Source: CAYGTO01 sp964352815
GTDB taxonomy: Bacteria > Pseudomonadota > Alphaproteobacteria > Rickettsiales > UBA3002
DNA: 64,000 bases
Assembly: GCA_964352815.1 (NCBI GenBank)
Contig: CAYGTO010000002.1
Coordinates: forward strand, 124,001 to 188,000
Reading direction: 5' to 3'
The notes under the pieces were generated by a model. The model did no database searches and had not been told where the DNA came from. It was given only the letters and a program-made list of their open reading frames with translations. The translations under genes were made by a program, and so were the position numbers. Below, piece after piece: positions 42,101-51,506 of the stretch; the stretch's first letter is position 1, and every line of letters starts with the position of its first letter.

Positions 42101-43795
42101 ATGGGTAAACTCTTTACGCTAACGGTGAGTTCTGTCGCGCTTATGATGGCGTTTGCACCGCTCGCTGCTTACGCACAAGTCCCTGCTGCGGCCGAGCCTG
42201 GCCGCGTGCGTCAACAGCAGCTACCACAAGCGCCTACCCCTCAGACAGAGGCGGTTCCCGAGCGCGGTGCAAAAGAAGCAAATATTCCCGAAGGCTCAGA
42301 GAATATTCCGCTGATCATCCGCAATGTAACCATTGAAGGGAATACCGTCTACAGCACCCCATACTTATTAAGCCTGCACAAAATCATCAATAAAGAAGAT
42401 GGGACGCTGGCCGATCTGTATCGCCTGGTCGCGCGCATCAACATGACGTATCAGAAAGATGGCTATGTGCTGACGAAAGCCGTGTTGCCAGAGCAAGATG
42501 TGGGTTCGGGTGATGTGACGATTCGGGTGATTGAGGGGTTTGTTGAGAATGTGGAAACCAGCGGCACCTATCAATCCACGCGCGTGATCGAAGAAATTCT
42601 AAATCGCATTGCCGCCATCAAACCATTCAACATTGAAAAGCTTGAACGCCATATGTTGCTTCTGAATGACCTACCTGGTCTAACAGCGCGTTCATTGCTA
42701 CGTCCCATTGGTGCGGGTAGTGCGCCGGGCGCGGTCGCCGTAGCGATTGAATTTAGCGAAGGTGAAGATGTGAATGGCTCGGTGGGGTTCAACAATCGCG
42801 GTTCGCGCTTTATCGGCCCATGGCAAGCGACGGGAAATGTATCAAAATATGGTTTACTAAGCCCGTATGATCAAACAACGCTCGCCACAACTCTGACTGC
42901 TGAGTTAGAAGAGCTGTATTTCTTCTCCGCTTCTCACAGCCGCGTTATTTCAGCAGACGGGCTGCGCTTCACCATGAATGGTAGCTATTCCCGCACCGAT
43001 TCAGGCTTCAATCTAGAGCCACTCGAAGTGGAAGGGAGTTCCTATGACGTTAGTGCCAGCCTGTCCTATCCGGTGATTCGCTCACGCCAAGAGAATTTGT
43101 TTGTCACCGGGTCATTTGATTTTAAACATTCGCAGACCGATATTCTAGCCACCGAACTCTTCAGCGATGACCTTCGCGTGTTCCGCTTAGGCGCGAATTA
43201 TGGCTTTGCTGACAATTGGATGGGCAGCAATAATTTTGACGTCACCTGGAGCCAAGGGCTCGACATTGCCGGAGCCAGCGATCAAACCGACCAAGCAGCA
43301 GGAACATTGTCGCGCGCTGAAGCCACTGGATCGTTCAGCGCTATTAGTCTGAGTGCATCGCGCACACAGTATATTGATCCGGAATGGAGCGGGTTTATTT
43401 CCGCAAATGCGCAGTTCTCTGATAGCTCGCTGCTTTCATCGGAAGAATTTGGCTATGGCGGACAAGGCATAGGACGCGCTTATGATGGTTCGGAAATCAC
43501 CGGTGATGATGGTGCCGCGATATTAGTGGAGCTACGCTATGGCGGCGTACCACAGTGGAGTGAACTTACCTCGCAGCTCTACACCTATTATGATGTGGGC
43601 CAGGTATGGAACCGCGAAATTGGTGGCCAAGATCAGTCGGGAAGTTCGGCCGGTGCAGGATGGCGTTTTAATTGGGACCAAAATATCAACGGTGACCTGA
43701 GCTTAGCCTTCCCGCTGACGCTGCCTGTGGGTGCAGCAAATTCAGCAAACAATAGCGCGCCGCGCATTTTCTTTACGCTGAACCGCTCGTTCTAA
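42101..43795 (+). CDS. two-partner secretion outer membrane transporter (TpsB, FhaC/ShlB family)
   Basis: From ATG 42101 the protein has 564 residues, with a signal peptide (MGKLFTLTVSSVALMMAFAP to AYAQ) and a Pro/Gln-rich linker. POTRA-type domains follow (IIRNVTIEGNTVYSTPYLLS; VTIRVIEGFVENVETSG), then a long beta-barrel starting at about residue 225 (GSVGFNNRGSRFIGPWQATG) and ending in Phe (FFTLNRSF), as expected for Omp85-type barrels. It would export the huge protein encoded convergently at 43808-51226. A start at 42032 is unlikely because it would put 23 residues before the signal peptide. A -10-like TATACA lies 9 bp before the ATG. Confidence 0.88.
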   Translation: MGKLFTLTVSSVALMMAFAPLAAYAQVPAAAEPGRVRQQQLPQAPTPQTEAVPERGAKEANIPEGSENIPLIIRNVTIEGNTVYSTPYLLSLHKIINKEDGTLADLYRLVARINMTYQKDGYVLTKAVLPEQDVGSGDVTIRVIEGFVENVETSGTYQSTRVIEEILNRIAAIKPFNIEKLERHMLLLNDLPGLTARSLLRPIGAGSAPGAVAVAIEFSEGEDVNGSVGFNNRGSRFIGPWQATGNVSKYGLLSPYDQTTLATTLTAELEELYFFSASHSRVISADGLRFTMNGSYSRTDSGFNLEPLEVEGSSYDVSASLSYPVIRSRQENLFVTGSFDFKHSQTDILATELFSDDLRVFRLGANYGFADNWMGSNNFDVTWSQGLDIAGASDQTDQAAGTLSRAEATGSFSAISLSASRTQYIDPEWSGFISANAQFSDSSLLSSEEFGYGGQGIGRAYDGSEITGDDGAAILVELRYGGVPQWSELTSQLYTYYDVGQVWNREIGGQDQSGSSAGAGWRFNWDQNINGDLSLAFPLTLPVGAANSANNSAPRIFFTLNRSF

Positions 43796-43807
43796 AAAAA
43801 GGGGTTT

Positions 43808-46800
43808 CTAGAAATTCCAGATGCGAAGCGATAGGCTCTCACTGAGCACTTTCTTCACCTGCTCAAGATTCTCTTCCAGATCTTCGCCGTTGCGCTCATC
43901 ATACAGACTCTCAAGGAATGCCTCCGAAGGAATGTCTTCGCTGTAGGTCTGGCGCATATTCACTGAAGATGGCTCCGCATCAGCAATCGAAATGCTAAAC
44001 GTATTGTTTGCATCCGTTAGCACGACCTCACGCTGAGTCTCATTCACCTCTGGCTCAAGATCCATAGGGATTTCCGCATCGTATGATAAGACTGGCTCAA
44101 CGCCCTCGTTCACCGCAATCGGATTGATCGGCTGTTCAACAATGACGGTTTCAGGTGCCGTTTTTCTTGGGCCACGGAAGTCATTGGCGATCTCAATCAT
44201 CGGCGCTCTTGGCGTCAGCGCTTCTTCCGTATTTGTGATCGTGTATACCACCGTATCCGGAAGATCCGAATTCGTCATTTGCGCAGGTGTTGGAGCAGGC
44301 GCGCCACCACCCCCGCCTCCGCCTGGTGGCGGAGGTGGTGGTGGAGGTGGTGCTCCCACCAAACGAATCGTGAAGCCCTCAAACGTATACAGCGCATCAT
44401 TACCTGGACCGCCCAAGATGGCATCGGCTGCGGCCTGGTCAGCAGCGCCACCCACAAGACCTGTCAATGTCGCGCCCGTCGAATTCGCGTTAATGTCAAC
44501 ATTAGCCGCGTTGATATTCGCTGCCATCGTCGTCATTGCGTCTAGATTCAGCGTATCCGCTGTCAACGTGCCTGACGCGTAGGCGATGTCTGCCAAGTTC
44601 GCGAGCAATGATAAGGCGTTTGTACCCACATTAATATCACCATTCAGGTTGATATTCTGCGCTTCGAGATTTACGTCGGTGCCTTGCGTCCAGCTCCCGC
44701 CCACATTCATCGAACCGCCTGCGTTCAAACGCACCCAGTTAAAGTTATTTTGAATCTGGCCCAGCTCAGCATTCGACAGGTCAAACGCACCTACTGTGCC
44801 GTCGCCCACATTCATGTCACGGCCCGCGGTTGATGTCTCAAGCGTCAGATCACCCGTCCCGTCCAGATTGCCGTTCAGGGTCATGTTGTCGGCGATCAGG
44901 TCAAGATTATCCGCGCCAGCGTCCACCCCGCCCGTACCGATCGAGATATTCCCCGCCATCGCGTTTAAAATGCGCGCACCGGTCGTGGTCGTAGCAGCCA
45001 CATCATTCGCGATCGTGATATTACCACCGCCTGTAGTAACATTTGCGCCCAAGCTTAGTGTCTCTGCACGCTCAAATGTCACATCACCAAAACCTGCCGC
45101 TGCATTGCTTGTATCAATCGCAGCATTGACGATAATCTCATCACCCGCACCGGTGCCTGAGCGGATCGTAAAGTTCGTGTCGCTGCCCGCTGCTGCGGTG
45201 AGCGTGTCATCAATGGTGAGATCATGGAAATTACTTCTGAACTGGACAGAATCAACAAACTCATACGTGTCCGTATCGATGGTGAGATTGCCATTGATAT
45301 GGAAAAGCCACTGCCCCCAGCCGTCGGTAATACGCCCGAGCTCAGCATCGGTCAGTATTGTGCCCGCCGCATCCGAGCCAATAGCCGTATTGCCCGATGT
45401 ATTTCCAAATGTCAACGTACCTGGTCCTGACAGTGATGCGGCTGGGTCAATTACCACATCAGTAGTTGTCCAGAACTCCATGTTATTTGCAGCGACAAGG
45501 GCGCCATTCACGTTGATCGTATCACCATAATACCTAACCGTGGCATCATCATGCGTATAGGCACCGACATTGACCGTATCATCAATGGCTCTGAAGCGCA
45601 GATCATTCGCCGTCAAAAGAGCAATCTCCGCATTGCTCAAATGCGCATCCCCTGCCTGGCCATCACCGACACCGAAATCAGCAGAATTATTGGCCTCAAA
45701 CGACAATAAGCTCGAGCTTACCGCGCCTCTAATATCAAAATCTTCTGCTTCTAGGAAGAGCTGCCATGCACCATTAGTGTAACCACCTGTACCAATGTTG
45801 ATTGCACCAGTTCCTGCGTTTAGGGTACGATTGCCGCCAGGGTTAGTCGTGCCAGTCACGCTATCCGCAAGCGTGATATTGCCGCCTGCCGTCGTGATGT
45901 TACCGCCAATATTGACTGCATCTGCATAATCAAACGTTACCGCACCCTGGCCAGCTGCTGCAGCGCTTAAATCAATCGCCGCATTCACATCAATCAGGTC
46001 TGCATTATTACCCGACTCACCGCGTAATGTCAGCGCGGCATCACTTGCCGCAGATGCATTAATCGCGGTATCCACACGCACATTGTCAATGCCTTGCAGC
46101 ACCCACGCATCGTTAATCGTGTGAGTCGCTGCTGCGGTGTCAAGGAACGTCGTGCCCTGTGATTGGAAGCTCACCTGGTTCCATCCATCAGCAATGTTTC
46201 CAAGACTTGCGTCATCCACTTCAGCAACCAGCGCTGGCGCTATGCCAAAGGTTGCGCCAATATTCGCGATCGCATCATCACCCACCGCCCAGCTATGGCC
46301 GGCCGTGCCTGGCGTCAAGAAGGCCAGATTGTTACCGTTGCTGAGACTCGCATTAATATCTAAGGTGGTCCCAACATTCGCAGTCAAATCATTGCCGCCA
46401 AGATCTTGCGCGCCATCAAACGTTACACCTGCACCGCCAGCATTAAACCCGACGCTATCGCTCCATGTATGTGCGTGCACGTCAATGTCCGCACCATCGC
46501 CACGGAAGAGAATTGCGCCCCAACCATCCGTTATATTATTGAGTGATGCTGAACTAATGGTCGAGCCAGTCGCGTCTGCACCATCAGCAATCCCAAACAT
46601 GACACCGCCACTCGCCGCAAACGAAAGCTGCCCTGTACCCGTCAACGCACCATTGATCGCAAAGTCATCACCGATAAAGCTTACATTATCCGCACCGGCA
46701 CTGATACCACCCGTGCCGATGGTAATATCGCCTACACCCGCATTGAGGATACGTGCACCGGTCGTCGTTGTAGTCGTCACCGTGTCTTGAATATCGATGT

Positions 46801-49800
46801 TACCGCCCGCAGTCAGAATATCTGCATTCAACGCGACGGCATCCGCATTGAATATCGTTACCGCACCAAAGCCAGCCGCGGCGCCGCTCGCATCAATCGC
46901 GCCATTAATGGTGATCGCGTCTGAAGCATTCACATGCGGCGGAGCACCGGTTCCGGCAAAGGTTAAGTTGGTATCTGAACCCGCCGCAATCGCAATCTCA
47001 TCGACGGTAATGTTCGCACGGGTTTCAAACATAACAGAATCGCTGAACTCATACCCGTCCGTATCAATCACGATATCACCCAGCGAGTTAAAGGTGATCA
47101 GATTAAAGCCGTCTTGAATGCGCCCAAGCTCGGTATCCGTAATGTGCGCACCACCACCCGCATCATCACCAATGAAGTCCGCACGCACAAACTCAAGGTT
47201 GCCTGTACCGATCAAATTCGCATTAATTTGCGCACCGCCGACATCAGAAAAGACGGCATTATTTGCACCGAAGTTCTGTACGCCATTGATGTTGATATCA
47301 CCGCTACTCGCCGTGGTGAAAGCCATATTATCAGTCCATGTATACGCGCCAATATTCATATCTTGCGCAAACTCAACTTGGAACGTGACTAGGTTAAAGC
47401 CGTCCTGGATACGCGCGAGTTCCGCATTCGTAAAGCTCGCCGCCCCTGCTTGCCCGTCACCCACACCCATATCGGCTGAATCTGTATCGAAATGCATATG
47501 GCCCGTACCCGAGAGGTTACCATTGATGACAAAATCATTGGCTTCGAGTTTCAGGTTAGCTCCTGCAGCAATACCGCCAGTGCCCACGGTGATTGTTCCT
47601 GTGTTTGCATCAAACGTGCGATGTCCCGTGGTGGTTGTGCCTGTGACACTATCGGCAATCGTAATATCGCCAGCCGCCGTGGTAATGTTAGCATCCAGCG
47701 TCAGCGCGCTAGAACCTGCAAACGTAAAGGCGCCATCACCCGTCGCCGTCAGTGTATCATTCAAAGCGATGGTACTCGTTGAACTAAAGGTCGTCGCATC
47801 GGTGAAGTTATGACCATCCGTGTCGATCACCATCGCACTACCAACCGCATCAAAGGTCACTGAGCTAAAGCCATCTTGAATCCGGCCAAGTTCCGTATCG
47901 GTTAGATCCGTCGCTGCCGCATCCGTACCAATCGCATCCACACCTGCAAGGGTCAAACTACCCGTACCTGTTAATGTGCTTGCGAGATCCATCGTACCAC
48001 CGGTGGTCAGGATAAAGTCATTTGCGCCGAAATTCACCGCACCATCGACATCCAGATCGCCTGCATTCGCATCACCAATATTGATGGTCGAGAACGTGGT
48101 GCCACCAAGGCTTGTAATCGTTGCCTGATCGATACTAAGCGCAGCAGCATCGGATGTCGAACCAAGTTGAATGTCTTTGCCCGCGGTACCGACACTAATG
48201 TTTAGCTCACCCGTACCGGTTACATTCGTCAGGCTGACAAGTGTATCGCTATAGAGGCCAAGAGCATGTGCGCCGGCATTGAGGCCACCATTTCCAACAG
48301 TGATGGAACCATCACCTGAGTTTAGGACCACATCGCTGCTCAGCGTCGCCGCGCCAATGCCATTGAGGAAAGTAATGTCACCGCCGCCCGTGGTAATGTT
48401 TCCGTTCAACACGACGCTCTCAATATTATTGGCCGCTAAACTCGCATTACCAAAGGTCACATTACCAAATCCAGCTGCCGCTTGGCTGGTATCAATGTTG
48501 GCATTAATCGTAACAACATCCATGTTGTGATTTTCGGCGCCTTCATTACCCACAAAGCTAAAGTTTACATCACTTCCTGCTGCAGCGACTAAATCACCTT
48601 CGATAAAGATTTGTTCGTCTGCACTTGACCAGTTAGAAGAGATGAATCGTACCGAGTCAGTGAACTCATACGCATCAACATCAACTGTGATGTGTGACCA
48701 TTCACTACGGAAGGTAATTAAGTTAAAACCATCCGTAATGTTAATCAGCTCGGTATTAGTTAAGTAGTTGCCACCAGCACCATCGCCAATCTGGCTACCG
48801 ACACGCTGGAACTCAATATTTCCTGTACCTGAAAGCGCTGCACCGATTGTCGGGTTACCGGTATACAGCGTCACATTGTTCGCACCGAAATTCTGTGCAC
48901 CATTAAAATTCAGCGCATCATAGGTAAATAAAGAGAGGTTGTCGCTCCAAGTACGTGCGCCTAGGTTAATAGTGCCGTTCTGATGTTGTCTAAAGGTGAT
49001 CTGATTGAATCCATCTGTGATATTATCAAGTTCGCTGTTGTCTAAGTTAAGCACACCCGCTTGACCATCTCCAATGCCTATGGTGTTCCAGTTTTGTGCC
49101 GCGCCAAATACTAAGTTCCCCGACCCTGAAATTGCCTGCGCCACATCGAACCCTGTATGCGCCTCAAAAGTAACATGGTCATTTCCAAACGCCAGTGTAT
49201 CAGTAATGTTGATCGCTCCATTGCGCGCTTCGAATAAGATATTATCCGTTTTGGCACTGTTCGTGTGCTGATTGATATAGATATCACCATTCTCTGTATG
49301 ATAAGTAATATCACCATTCAGGAAGCTGAGCGATGTGTCATCGATCACGACATTCCCTGCCGCACCCGTGCCGATACCAAAATCATGCGCATCCGTTCCT
49401 GTGCGTAATGAGATAGTCGTAAAATTTGTCGAAGAGATTTCACCATCAAAATCGAACCCATCGGCAATAGCAGAGAACCACTGGTTACCCACGTTATAAC
49501 CACTGGTTCCGATATTGATAGCACCCGCGCCCGCATTAAACGTTAAATGTCCTTGCTGAGATGCTGCGGTCACACTATTCGCAATTGTGATATCACCACC
49601 ACCCGTGGTTAGGTGTGCCCCAATCTGAAGGTCAGCGGCATTAATGAATTGAAGATCACCACCCGCAAGCGTTATGGCCTGGTTCACATCAATGATGCCT
49701 AAACCATCAAGAATCAAACCACCCGTACCGGTATTCGTGATCGTCGCATCAATCGTGATATCATCATGCGCATCGAGCGTTAGCGTGTTCGCACTTGCCC

Positions 49801-51226
49801 AGCTGAGGGCTGCATCAACCGTGATGTCACCATCATCGCCGCCGCCTGCTGCGGTTTGCACGAGCACATCACCCAAACCAAGCTGCGTCGCCAAATCACC
49901 TACGTTCCAGTAGTTGGCGCCCGTTGCACCTGCACCAATGCCAAAGTTGGTTGGGTCAAGGTAAAGCAATCCATTCTCGCCATCCGTCGCAAGTAGGTTC
50001 ACCATACCACCGTAGAAGAGCGTATCCTTACCGGACACTTCAACAAAACCACCATCACCAGAGATCGCGCCACCTTGTGCGAAAATATCACCGTGGAATT
50101 CCGTGTAATCGTCTGACCAAATAATCGCACGGCCCGCATCGCCCTCATCGAGCGCGCTTACCGTAATCGTTGCACCTTCGTCAATATCTGTGGTCGTTGC
50201 CGTTTGAACACCATTGCCGCCCTGGTAATCACCACCGACCATGACGTCACCGCCGCCGGCGCTCGCCGATGCATCAATGCTCGCCGTGCCGCTTAGCTGA
50301 ATCGTGTTCGCAAGAATTTCGACATTACCAGCAGTCTCGCCCGCGCCTTTGCCAGACACATCAATGTCGCCCGCAAGCTGAATCTTACCAATATTCGGGT
50401 CACCATTCGTTGGTTTCTCCGCGAAAATTTTCACCGACCCTTCGCTCGCCGCGAAGGTTGTCGCGTGAATCTCTCCCGATACATTGATCAGCTGATCGAC
50501 CAAATTACGACCGCTCGCCGCAGAAATCAGAACATCGCCACCCTCGGCCGCAATCGTTCCTGTATTCGTCACCATGGTTTGCGCGACGGCGTCGCTGACC
50601 TCAACATTGATCAAGCCATCGCCATACATATCGAGCGCAAACGTGTCCCCCGCTGCGAGCTGGACTTTCCCGAGCTTCGCGCGAATCACCCCATGGTTCT
50701 CGACTTGTGGCGCGACGAAACCGACTAGCCCCGCTTCGCCCGCTGTAATTTCACCATGGTTGATAACTTTTGCATCTGCATTTCCCGCATGTTGGAAATT
50801 GTAATTTCCATTCATGAAGTCATCAGTGTCGATATCAGCAGTCGAGACGACCAAGCTGTTCACATCGACCTTCGCCGTGTCAGTAAACACCACTCCGTTC
50901 TGGTTGATCACCATGACATTACCGTTGGCTTTGAGCTGTCCGGCAATGACCGACGCATTCGGGCTCAACACCTTGTTGAGGGTGATCGACGATGAAGAGG
51001 GTTGATTAAATTGTGTGATTTCATCAGCCGCAATGTTGAATGACTGCCAGTTAATGACCGCCTTGTTGCTGCTTTGATTGATGGTCAGGGTTTTACCGGC
51101 CTGATCAATGGTCGCAGACCCTGCCACTACGTTGCCGCCATCTGGATTTGCGTACGCAGCATTGGCTACCACGCAAGCGCTAAGCGCCGTGGTACATGCA
51201 AGCTGCTGTACAAACCTTGAGTCCAT
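43808..51226 (-). CDS. giant TPS-exported adhesin-like exoprotein (TpsA, filamentous haemagglutinin type)
   Basis: The 2472-residue protein has a signal peptide cut after AYA (about residue 26), then the TPS domain (KTLTINQSSNKAVINWQSFN; NVMVINQNGVVFTDTAKVDV) that TpsB recognises. The rest is a beta-helix-like repeat protein. At least six copies of a G(D/N)ITIADSVTGTTTTG-type module and about nine of a LGRIQDGFNLITF-type module are visible. Near the C-terminus a Pro tract is followed by a Gly tract, then an acidic region. The start has AAGGAT 7 bp upstream. It is convergent with the transporter gene only 12 bp away, whereas most such pairs are in one operon. The ligand or target is unknown. 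Confidence 0.88.
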   Translation of the reverse strand: MDSRFVQQLACTTALSACVVANAAYANPDGGNVVAGSATIDQAGKTLTINQSSNKAVINWQSFNIAADEITQFNQPSSSSITLNKVLSPNASVIAGQLKANGNVMVINQNGVVFTDTAKVDVNSLVVSTADIDTDDFMNGNYNFQHAGNADAKVINHGEITAGEAGLVGFVAPQVENHGVIRAKLGKVQLAAGDTFALDMYGDGLINVEVSDAVAQTMVTNTGTIAAEGGDVLISAASGRNLVDQLINVSGEIHATTFAASEGSVKIFAEKPTNGDPNIGKIQLAGDIDVSGKGAGETAGNVEILANTIQLSGTASIDASASAGGGDVMVGGDYQGGNGVQTATTTDIDEGATITVSALDEGDAGRAIIWSDDYTEFHGDIFAQGGAISGDGGFVEVSGKDTLFYGGMVNLLATDGENGLLYLDPTNFGIGAGATGANYWNVGDLATQLGLGDVLVQTAAGGGDDGDITVDAALSWASANTLTLDAHDDITIDATITNTGTGGLILDGLGIIDVNQAITLAGGDLQFINAADLQIGAHLTTGGGDITIANSVTAASQQGHLTFNAGAGAINIGTSGYNVGNQWFSAIADGFDFDGEISSTNFTTISLRTGTDAHDFGIGTGAAGNVVIDDTSLSFLNGDITYHTENGDIYINQHTNSAKTDNILFEARNGAINITDTLAFGNDHVTFEAHTGFDVAQAISGSGNLVFGAAQNWNTIGIGDGQAGVLNLDNSELDNITDGFNQITFRQHQNGTINLGARTWSDNLSLFTYDALNFNGAQNFGANNVTLYTGNPTIGAALSGTGNIEFQRVGSQIGDGAGGNYLTNTELINITDGFNLITFRSEWSHITVDVDAYEFTDSVRFISSNWSSADEQIFIEGDLVAAAGSDVNFSFVGNEGAENHNMDVVTINANIDTSQAAAGFGNVTFGNASLAANNIESVVLNGNITTGGGDITFLNGIGAATLSSDVVLNSGDGSITVGNGGLNAGAHALGLYSDTLVSLTNVTGTGELNISVGTAGKDIQLGSTSDAAALSIDQATITSLGGTTFSTINIGDANAGDLDVDGAVNFGANDFILTTGGTMDLASTLTGTGSLTLAGVDAIGTDAAATDLTDTELGRIQDGFSSVTFDAVGSAMVIDTDGHNFTDATTFSSTSTIALNDTLTATGDGAFTFAGSSALTLDANITTAAGDITIADSVTGTTTTGHRTFDANTGTITVGTGGIAAGANLKLEANDFVINGNLSGTGHMHFDTDSADMGVGDGQAGAASFTNAELARIQDGFNLVTFQVEFAQDMNIGAYTWTDNMAFTTASSGDININGVQNFGANNAVFSDVGGAQINANLIGTGNLEFVRADFIGDDAGGGAHITDTELGRIQDGFNLITFNSLGDIVIDTDGYEFSDSVMFETRANITVDEIAIAAGSDTNLTFAGTGAPPHVNASDAITINGAIDASGAAAGFGAVTIFNADAVALNADILTAGGNIDIQDTVTTTTTTGARILNAGVGDITIGTGGISAGADNVSFIGDDFAINGALTGTGQLSFAASGGVMFGIADGADATGSTISSASLNNITDGWGAILFRGDGADIDVHAHTWSDSVGFNAGGAGVTFDGAQDLGGNDLTANVGTTLDINASLSNGNNLAFLTPGTAGHSWAVGDDAIANIGATFGIAPALVAEVDDASLGNIADGWNQVSFQSQGTTFLDTAAATHTINDAWVLQGIDNVRVDTAINASAASDAALTLRGESGNNADLIDVNAAIDLSAAAAGQGAVTFDYADAVNIGGNITTAGGNITLADSVTGTTNPGGNRTLNAGTGAINIGTGGYTNGAWQLFLEAEDFDIRGAVSSSLLSFEANNSADFGVGDGQAGDAHLSNAEIALLTANDLRFRAIDDTVNVGAYTHDDATVRYYGDTINVNGALVAANNMEFWTTTDVVIDPAASLSGPGTLTFGNTSGNTAIGSDAAGTILTDAELGRITDGWGQWLFHINGNLTIDTDTYEFVDSVQFRSNFHDLTIDDTLTAAAGSDTNFTIRSGTGAGDEIIVNAAIDTSNAAAGFGDVTFERAETLSLGANVTTGGGNITIANDVAATTTTGARILNAMAGNISIGTGGVDAGADNLDLIADNMTLNGNLDGTGDLTLETSTAGRDMNVGDGTVGAFDLSNAELGQIQNNFNWVRLNAGGSMNVGGSWTQGTDVNLEAQNINLNGDINVGTNALSLLANLADIAYASGTLTADTLNLDAMTTMAANINAANVDINANSTGATLTGLVGGAADQAAADAILGGPGNDALYTFEGFTIRLVGAPPPPPPPPPGGGGGGGAPAPTPAQMTNSDLPDTVVYTITNTEEALTPRAPMIEIANDFRGPRKTAPETVIVEQPINPIAVNEGVEPVLSYDAEIPMDLEPEVNETQREVVLTDANNTFSISIADAEPSSVNMRQTYSEDIPSEAFLESLYDERNGEDLEENLEQVKKVLSESLSLRIWNF
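44304..44347. repeat. GC-rich hairpin inside the exoprotein gene (Pro/Gly tract)
   Basis: Arms of 20 bp at 44304-44323 and 44328-44347 pair at 18 of 20 positions around the loop TGGT. On the coding strand the sequence encodes a run of prolines followed by a run of glycines. It should form a very stable hairpin in DNA or mRNA. Confidence 0.75.
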
Positions 51227-51408
51227 ATTCTATCCTTATCCTCTAGCACACGACTGGATTATTTCCTTAGACTTGCACGCTAAGGTGTTAATTATTCTTC
51301 TCCCAACATTCTTAATATACCCTTTATCTATTAAGAAGCCGTTAAGAGATCTGTTCAGTTTTAGAACAATTTTAGATAAATCGGAGATTCCCGCACTGCA
51401 GCACGCCC

Positions 51409-51452
51409 TGACAAATAATCATAACATCATGATAATGAATGATTATTTGTCA
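51409..51452. promoter_or_regulatory. 14-bp perfect inverted repeat upstream of the 51507 gene
   Basis: TGACAAATAATCAT at 51409-51422 and ATGATTATTTGTCA at 51439-51452 are perfect arms around a 16-nt A/T-rich loop. The right arm ends in TTTGTCA, a half-site like those of the adjacent Pho-like box. It lies in the divergent region between the exoprotein gene and the orphan gene, so it could control either. Confidence 0.6.
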
Positions 51453-51455
51453 GAA

Positions 51456-51500
51456 TTGTCATCAAAGCTTCACATAACTTCTGAATCGGCCTGATATGCT
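51456..51500 (+). promoter_or_regulatory. Pho-box-like promoter of the 51507 orphan
   Basis: TTGTCAT (51456), CAAA and GCTTCAC (51467) have 11-bp periodicity. The -10-like TATGCT at 51495 follows after exactly 21 bp, the same spacing as at 23527 and 63711. The -10 ends 6 bp before the ATG, suggesting a leaderless transcript. Confidence 0.55.
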
Positions 51501-51506
51501 GGAGTG

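Noticed and set aside
44124..44582. Plus-strand frames within the exoprotein gene, several over 100 codons, for example 44796-45530
   Set aside because: The giant gene has low stop content on the opposite strand because of its repeated Gly/Asp/Thr codons; the frames lack ribosome sites and resemble nothing.
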